Shown: positions 4,264-9,099 of the stretch, piece after piece
Layout of the letters: every line of letters starts with the position of its first letter
Position numbering within the stretch: the stretch's first letter is position 1
Origin: Caulobacterales bacterium 32-69-10
GTDB lineage: Bacteria > Pseudomonadota > Alphaproteobacteria > Caulobacterales > Caulobacteraceae
Length of the DNA: 9,099 nucleotides
Direction of reading: 5' to 3'
NCBI GenBank assembly: GCA_002280485.1
Contig: NCED01000092.1
Span: 1 to 9,099, forward strand
Program-made: the position numbers and the translations under genes
Notes under the pieces: model-generated
The model's input: only the letters and a program-made list of their open reading frames with translations
Database searches by the model: none
What the model was told of the DNA's origin: nothing

Positions 4264-5428
4264 CGCCTTCGCGGCCGACAACTCGGTCATCAATGGCCAG
4301 TTGCAGATGGGCGATGTCCTGTCGAACCAGACCCTGAACGTCGAATCGTCCGACGAAGGCGTCAGCGCCGAGGCGACCGCGGTAGGCAATATCGTCTCCG
4401 CCACTGGGCAAAATGCGTACCTGAACTTCCAGTCCAACCAGGCCCTGGCCGGCGCGACCCACGTGGAGGCCAACGCCACGGCGACGGTGACGGGGGACGC
4501 GGGCCCTTATTTCACCAGCGCCGTGACCGCGACCGGCAACAGCGCTACCGCGGGGACCTGCTGCGCCCTGACCGAAGGCACGGCCCTGCAGACCGTCAAC
4601 GCCGGCGCCGTCGTGGCCGGGGACGCGATCTTTCAGGTGGGCTCCGCCGATGCGGCGACGGTCGAGTCCAGCGCGGTCGGCAACACAACCGGCTGGCAAC
4701 AGATCAACGGCGCCATCCAGACTTGGACGGGCCAGACGAACAGCGGCCTGACCACCTCCACCGTCACCGGCGAGTTCGCCGCCGTCCCCGGCAATACGAC
4801 CCTGTCGGCCACCGCCGTTTCGAACAACGTCACCGTGGACAGCGATTCCGCGCCCAGCGACATTGGTGTCGGCCAGATCGCCGACGGCGACGGCGCCAGC
4901 GCCGTGGTCGATGTCGTGCTCGGCTCGGCAGGCGACATCCAGGCCCTGGCGACGGGGGTCGGCAACAACGTGGACGCCCAGCACCGCAGCCCCGAGTCCG
5001 GGATGGGCGTTTCCCAGGGCAATTCCGCGCCGGTGACCGCCTATGCCAACCTCGAAGTGACGGACTGGACCGGCGACGCCAATGTGGTGGCCTACGGCGT
5101 CGGTAACTCGGTAGTTCAGTCCAACAACGGGCCGCGCGCGGTGATCTACAGCGAGCAGTACATGGACGGCGACGTTAACGTCGCCGCCGGCTTCACCGGC
5201 GGGGCGGGCGCAAACGTCTTCACCTCCGCCACCGCCATCGGCAACGCCGTCTCGGGCTACGCATGTTCGGCCTGCGGCGGATCGCTGGAGGCGTTCAACA
5301 ACCAGGTCGGATCTAGCCGGGTGCGCGCCAACTCGGCCATCAGCGTCACGGGCCGCGCCCGTTCCATCTCCGGCCAGGCCAGCGCCGTCGGCAATAGCGC
5401 GACCTACGAGGTCTCCTCCGGAAACTGA
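4184..5428 (+). CDS. hfaD: Holdfast anchor protein HfaD, repeat protein (414 aa)
   Basis: HfaD is an outer-membrane-associated holdfast anchor protein. From ATG 4184 the protein has a good signal peptide (MATPAKTRRAGALLA, hydrophobic core, cleavage near AFA-AD at about residue 30). An in-frame ATG at 4163 would put seven polar residues in front; neither start has a clear ribosome-binding site, so translational coupling with hfaB is likely. The mature protein is eight repeats of 46-50 residues, each with an A-x-[AG]-[VTI]-[GS]-N signature, whose Asn lies at residues 69, 119, 167, 214, 261, 308, 354 and 404. Small and beta-favouring residues dominate, suggesting a beta-solenoid or amyloid-like fold. 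There are four Cys in the mature chain, a CC pair and a C-x2-C pair, perhaps disulfides. Third gene of the operon; no hfaC-like ATPase gene follows. Confidence 0.87.
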   Translation: MATPAKTRRAGALLAILALPFCAAATSAFAADNSVINGQLQMGDVLSNQTLNVESSDEGVSAEATAVGNIVSATGQNAYLNFQSNQALAGATHVEANATATVTGDAGPYFTSAVTATGNSATAGTCCALTEGTALQTVNAGAVVAGDAIFQVGSADAATVESSAVGNTTGWQQINGAIQTWTGQTNSGLTTSTVTGEFAAVPGNTTLSATAVSNNVTVDSDSAPSDIGVGQIADGDGASAVVDVVLGSAGDIQALATGVGNNVDAQHRSPESGMGVSQGNSAPVTAYANLEVTDWTGDANVVAYGVGNSVVQSNNGPRAVIYSEQYMDGDVNVAAGFTGGAGANVFTSATAIGNAVSGYACSACGGSLEAFNNQVGSSRVRANSAISVTGRARSISGQASAVGNSATYEVSSGN

Positions 5429-5429
5429 C

Positions 5430-5446
5430 GGCCCGGCGGCCGGGCC
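5430..5446 (+). terminator. GC hairpin after hfaD (possible terminator)
   Basis: GGCCCGG-CGG-CCGGGCC is a perfect 7-bp stem with a 3-base loop, starting 1 base after the hfaD stop. No T-run follows, so it could be a weak or Rho-assisted terminator, or an mRNA 3'-end stabiliser at the end of the hfa operon. Confidence 0.42.
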
Positions 5447-5495
5447 GAGGCCCAAATCTCGCCAAGCTTGTCGCCCACTTGCGGTTCACCGTTGC

Positions 5496-5515
5496 AGGGC
5501 CGATGGTTCGGCCCT
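5496..5515 (+). repeat. Second hairpin between hfaD and the M16 gene
   Basis: AGGGCCGA-TGGT-TCGGCCCT is a perfect 8-bp inverted repeat with a 4-base loop, ending 21 bases before the M16 start codon. It may terminate read-through from hfaD or shape the 5' leader of the peptidase mRNA. No T-run and no clear promoter are visible in 5429-5536. Confidence 0.45.
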
Positions 5516-5536
5516 TCGCCTCGATCGGGAATCCGC

Positions 5537-8165
5537 ATGATCCGCCTTGTCCGCTTGGCGCTGGCCCTGTTGGTCGGCCTGAGCTTCGCCGCCGCCGCTC
5601 CCGATCTGCTCAAGGCGCAGGACAGGGCGCCGCCTCCCGCCCAGCGGGACCGGGTCTGGGCCCAGACCTACGCCGGCCTGCCCACCGATCCGGCCGTCCG
5701 GTTCGGGACCCTGCCCAACGGCATGCGCTACGCGATCATGAAGAACGCCACCCCGCCCAAACAGGCCTCGATCCGCATGCGGGTCGGCACGGGGTCGCTC
5801 AACGAGACCGACGCCCAGCAGGGCCTGGCCCATTTCCTCGAGCACATGGCCTTCGACCCTGTCCCCCACCGTCATGGATACGGAGCGCGGCGTCGTGCTC
5901 TCCGAAGAGCGCGCCCGCGACACCCCGGGCTATCGGGTGTTCAAGGCCCGCCTCGCCTTCCTGCTCAAGAACCAGCTCGCCGCCCGCCGCCTGCCGATCG
6001 GCACCACCGACGTCCTGCGTGGCGCGCCGGTGAGCGAGCTGGCCGCCTACTACAAGGCCTTCTATCGCCCCGAGCGCACCACCCTGATCGCCGTGGGCGA
6101 CTTCGACCCGGCGGCCATGGAAGCCAAGATCAAGGCCCGCTTCTCGGACTGGAAGGCGCAAGGCCCCGCCCCCGCGGAGGCCAACCTCGGCAAGGTCGCC
6201 TCGCGCAAGACCGAGGCGGAGGTCGTGGTCGAGCCCGGCGGGCAGATGTCGATCGAGATCGGCTGGCTGCGTCCCCTGGACACCACCCCCGACAGCGAGG
6301 CCAAGCGCCGCCGCGACTTGATCGAGCACATCGACAAGCCGCCCTTCATCGGCGCCGGCGCCAGCGCGTCCGATTTCTTCCGCTCGGCCGAGGTCACCAG
6401 CATCTCGGTGACCTCCGACCCGGACCAGTGGAAGCCGGCCCTGCTCGCCGTCGAGGAGGCGCGGCGCCGCGCCCTGCAGTTCGGCGTGCGCCAGGACGAG
6501 GTCGACCGCGAGGTCGCCGAGCTGCGCGCCGCCTTCCAGTCGGCCGCCGACGCCGCGGGCACCCGCCGCACCCCGCGCCTGGCCAGCGAGCTGTCGCAGA
6601 GCGTCGACGAGGCTCAGGTTTTCACCTCGCCCCAGACCGACCTCGAGCTGTTCCAGCGCGCGGTCCAGGGCCTGACCGCCGCCCAGGCCCACGAGGCGCT
6701 GAAGAAGGCGTTCGAGGGCGAGGGCCCGCTCGTCTTCATGTCCACGCCCAAGCCCCTGGCCGGCGGCGAGGCCGAGCTGCTCTCGGCCTATGAGGCGGCG
6801 CAGAAGACCCAGATCGTCGCCGCCACCGCCACCGAGGCCAAGAGCTGGCCCTATGAGAGCTTCGGCCCCCCCGGCCAGGTCGCCGAGACCAGGCAGGCGC
6901 TCGACCTCGACACCACCTTCGTGCACTTCGCCAACGGCGTGCGGCTGACGGTCAAGCCGACCAAGTTCCGCGACCAGCAGATCCTGGTCCACGTGCGCGT
7001 CGGCAATGGCCGGCTGGAGATGCCCACGGACCGCCAGACCGCGTCGTGGGCGGCCGGCTTCTCCTACATCCAGGGCGGACTGAAGGAGATCAGCCTGGAG
7101 GACATGGAGGAGGTGCTCGCGTCCAAGATCTACAGCGTCGATCTGGGCGTCGGCGACGACGCGTTCGGCCTGTCCGGGGCGACCCGGCCGCAGGACCTGG
7201 AGACCCAGATGCAGGTGCTCGCCGCCTACGTCGCGGCGCCGGGCTGGCGGCCCGAGGGCTTCCAGCGCATGCGCACCTACGGCGTCACCCTGCTGCGGCA
7301 GATGGAGGCGACGCCGTCGGGGGTGATCCGCCGCGACCTGTCCGGGCTGCTGCACAGCGGCGACCCGCGCTGGCTGTTCCCGACCCAGGCGCAGATCGAG
7401 GGCGCCAAGCCCGAGGACGTGCGCGCCCTGCTCGAAAAGCCCCTGGCCACGGGGCCGATCGAGGTGGTGATCGTCGGCGACATCAGCGTCGAGAAGGCCA
7501 CCGACATCGTCGGCGCCACCCTCGGCGCCCTGCCGCCGCGCGCGCCCTCCCCGGTCGATCCGGCCGAGCGCGTGGTCAAGCTGCCGGCGCCCAGCCCCAC
7601 CCCGGTGGAGCGGGTCCACACCGGCCGGGCCGACCAGGCCGTGGCCTTCCTGGCCTGGCCGACCAAGGACTTCTTCGCCGACCCGCAGGAGCAGCGGGCG
7701 CTGCGGCTGCTGCAGCTGGTGCTGGAGCGCCGGCTGGTCGACACGGTGCGCATCGCCCAGGGCTCGACCTATTCGCCCTCGGCCGACTGGGAGGCGTCGA
7801 CCGTCTTCCCGGGCTATGGCTACATCTCGGCCAGCGTGGAGATCCCGCCGGAGAAGATCGCCGGCTTCTACGCCGACGTGGCCAAGATCGCCGCCGACCT
7901 GCGGAACGCGGACGTCACCGCCGACGAGCTGGAGCGGGCCAGGAAGCCGCGCATCGAGGCGATCATCAAGGCCCAGCAGACCAACGAGTACTGGCTGGGC
8001 CAGCTGGCCGGGGGCGAGGCCGACCCACGGCGCCTGGACGCCATCCGCTCGTCGATCTCCGGCCTGGAGCGGGTCACCGCCGCCGACATCCGCAAGGCGG
8101 CCCAGACCTATCTGACCGACGACCGGACCTGGAAGTTCGTGGTCAAGGCGAAGGACGCCAAATAG
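5537..8165 (+). pseudogene. M16-family (insulinase/pitrilysin-type) zinc metallopeptidase, internal deletion and frameshift
   Basis: Residues 1-106 in the first frame give a signal peptide (MIRLVRLALALLVGL) and the start of an M16 domain: a LPNGMRYAIMKN strand, then the inverted zinc motif H-F-L-E-H followed by MAF. Near 5854-5858 the sequence jumps to another frame that continues TLSPTVMDTERGVVLSE and stays open for about 768 codons to the TAG at 8163-8165. In intact relatives roughly 60 residues lie between these points, including the N-A-x-T substrate-binding region. Here the third zinc ligand (Glu of VVLSE) is kept but only about 20 residues from HFLEH instead of about 76. The rest has the M16_C domain, a second M16-like half without the zinc motif, and its C-terminal domain, as in periplasmic two-halved M16 proteins of about 950 aa. 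As read, the gene cannot give an active enzyme. It is convergent with the Gly-rich gene, 28 bases apart. Confidence 0.85.
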
Positions 8166-8193
8166 GCGCCCCTCGCCTTCCCGGCCTCTCCCC

Positions 8194-9099
8194 CTAGTGG
8201 GCCACCCCGCCGACGCCGCCGTCGATGGCCATGCCCATGGCGCTGGCCTGGGCGGAAGCCGAGGCCTGCACGGTCTGGGTCTCGGTGCGATAGGCGGTGT
8301 AGGTCTCGGTCCACATCATCTTGAGGATCTTGATACCGGCCCCGTAGCGGCGCAGCAGCGAGCGCTCGTTGCAGTCGCGGGCGGCCTTCTGGGCCCGGCA
8401 CTCGATGCGCCCGCCGGCCACGTGATAGAGCGCGCTGTTCTTGTCGCAGGTGGTGGTCTGGCCCTGGGCGAAGTTCACCTGACCATTGTACTCGGCCAGG
8501 GTGTACTGCATCCGCGCGCCGGCCAGGCAGCGGTACAGCTCGCCCTCGTAGCTGTCGGCGATCTCCTTGTCGGGCGTCACCTGCGAGGCCGGGTGCGGGA
8601 TCGCCTTGTCGTCGATGCACACCGCCTGGATGGCGACGAAGCGGAACCCCGACCGCGTCGCCTGATAGGGCACGTTCACCGACGCCGTCGCCGCGGCCGC
8701 GGCGGCCTCCTCGACAAGAAGGTTGGGGATGTAGCCGGTGTTGTAGTCGACGTAGAAGCTGGAGCCGCCGCCGCCGCCCACGAAGGCCGAGCCGTTCAGG
8801 GCGCCGCCGAGGCCGAAGGAGCTGGACCCGAAATTGCCGCTGACCGAGCCGCCGGTCCCGAGGCCATTGCCCGAGCCGCTGCCCGAACCCGAGCCGCTGC
8901 CCGAGCCTGAGCCCGAGCCGGCGCCATTGATGCCGTTCAGCAGGGAGCCGGTGATGGTGATGGTGGTGCCGCCGCCGAACGAGCCGCCGACATTGCCGCC
9001 AGCGCCGGCGTTGCCGCCGTTGGCGTTGCCGCCCGTGCCGGTCCCGCCGCCGCCGCCCTGACCAAAGCCGCCGCCGCCGCCCGTGCCCGTGCCGCCGCC
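8194..9099 (-). CDS. Gly/Ser-rich, probably exported protein, C-terminal part (start beyond right edge)
   Basis: I do not recognise this protein. The frame is open from the right edge to the TAG at 8194-8196 (301 residues seen), and no ATG fits as a start, so the N-terminus is outside the window. Residues 1 to about 118 as seen are low complexity: Gly runs, GT and GN stretches, a T-I-T-I-T patch, and a perfect (GS)8G tract encoded at 8869-8919. A more ordinary region follows (about residues 120-285), with aromatic residues and five Cys (V-C-I-D, Y-R-C-L, T-T-C-D, E-C-R, R-D-C-N) that could form disulfides outside the cytoplasm. The C-terminus is Ala/Ser/Gly-rich. Composition suggests a secreted or surface structural protein. 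It lies on the opposite strand from hfa and M16, so shared regulation is not implied. Confidence 0.7.
   Translation of the reverse strand, partial: GGGTGTGGGGGFGQGGGGGTGTGGNANGGNAGAGGNVGGSFGGGTTITITGSLLNGINGAGSGSGSGSGSGSGSGSGNGLGTGGSVSGNFGSSSFGLGGALNGSAFVGGGGGSSFYVDYNTGYIPNLLVEEAAAAAATASVNVPYQATRSGFRFVAIQAVCIDDKAIPHPASQVTPDKEIADSYEGELYRCLAGARMQYTLAEYNGQVNFAQGQTTTCDKNSALYHVAGGRIECRAQKAARDCNERSLLRRYGAGIKILKMMWTETYTAYRTETQTVQASASAQASAMGMAIDGGVGGVAH
8869..8919 (-). repeat. (Gly-Ser)8-Gly codon repeat
   Basis: Seventeen codons alternate Gly and Ser, giving a roughly 6-bp DNA period (mostly GGC with TCG, TCA or AGC). Mixed synonymous Ser codons suggest it is maintained by selection or is old, rather than a fresh slippage expansion. 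It probably forms a flexible linker. Confidence 0.85.

Noticed and set aside
3217..4479. Long minus-strand open frame opposite hfaB and hfaD
   Set aside because: This is a high-GC antisense artefact. The plus strand encodes recognisable HfaB and HfaD with signal sequences.
3977..5455. 492-codon minus-strand open frame opposite hfaD
   Set aside because: Its repetitive Gly/Ala/Val/Asp composition mirrors the HfaD repeats in antisense; it has no recognisable domain.
5799..7619. 606-codon minus-strand open frame opposite the M16 gene
   Set aside because: Leu/Gly/Arg-rich antisense shadow of M16 codons; no domain is visible.
8166..8193. Bidirectional terminator between the convergent M16 and Gly-rich genes
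   Set aside because: The 28-base gap has no inverted repeat or T-run that I can see.
7046..8197. 383-codon plus-strand frame overlapping the M16 gene
   Set aside because: Arg/Gly/Ala-rich out-of-frame reading of clear M16 C-terminal sequence.
8197..8910. 237-codon plus-strand frame opposite the Gly-rich gene
   Set aside because: The minus strand has more balanced composition in the Cys-containing part. The plus frame ends in low-complexity Pro/Ala/Arg sequence. Some doubt remains because neither is recognised.

Overview
The window is high-GC alphaproteobacterial chromosome, most likely from the family Caulobacteraceae. Two independent signs point there. The 5' part of a 16S rRNA gene at the left edge reads like Caulobacter/Phenylobacterium 16S, and the centre carries a holdfast-anchor operon (hfaA-hfaB-hfaD), known from stalked, surface-attaching Caulobacterales. 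I cannot fix the genus.

Layout, left to right. 1-375: 5' end of 16S rRNA on the minus strand, running off the left edge. 376-1281: its leader and control region, with a stable UUCG-type hairpin next to 16S, a boxA-like antitermination site with hairpins upstream, and a ladder of five minus-strand promoters about 90-96 bp apart in tandem repeats. A sixth promoter of the same architecture lies about 200 bp further upstream. 1355-1786: a small two-CBS-domain protein on the minus strand. 1910-2508: a rhomboid protease gene on the minus strand, broken by a frameshift at the catalytic serine region. 2509-2783: a divergent intergenic region with a 10-bp inverted repeat and a consensus-like sigma-54 promoter facing hfaA. 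2784-5428: hfaA, hfaB, hfaD on the plus strand, tightly packed, with hfaD starting inside hfaB. 5537-8165: a periplasmic M16 (insulinase-type) metallopeptidase gene on the plus strand, disrupted by an apparent internal deletion plus frameshift just after its zinc motif. 8194-9099: a convergent minus-strand gene for a Gly/Ser-rich, probably exported protein, cut by the right edge.

How the parts work together. HfaB is a CsgG-family outer-membrane lipoprotein, and HfaA and HfaD are its secreted partners; in Caulobacter the three anchor the polysaccharide holdfast to the cell envelope. HfaD consists of eight repeats of about 48 residues, each with an A-x-[AG]-x-G-N-like signature, and HfaA carries one copy of the same signature, suggesting a common amyloid- or solenoid-like fold exported through HfaB. 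The sigma-54 promoter fits cell-cycle-controlled expression. The most unusual non-coding feature is the rrn promoter ladder, with a 12-bp near-palindrome upstream of four of the -35 boxes. The rhomboid and M16 lesions look recent or artefactual, because the reading frames on both sides are otherwise clean.
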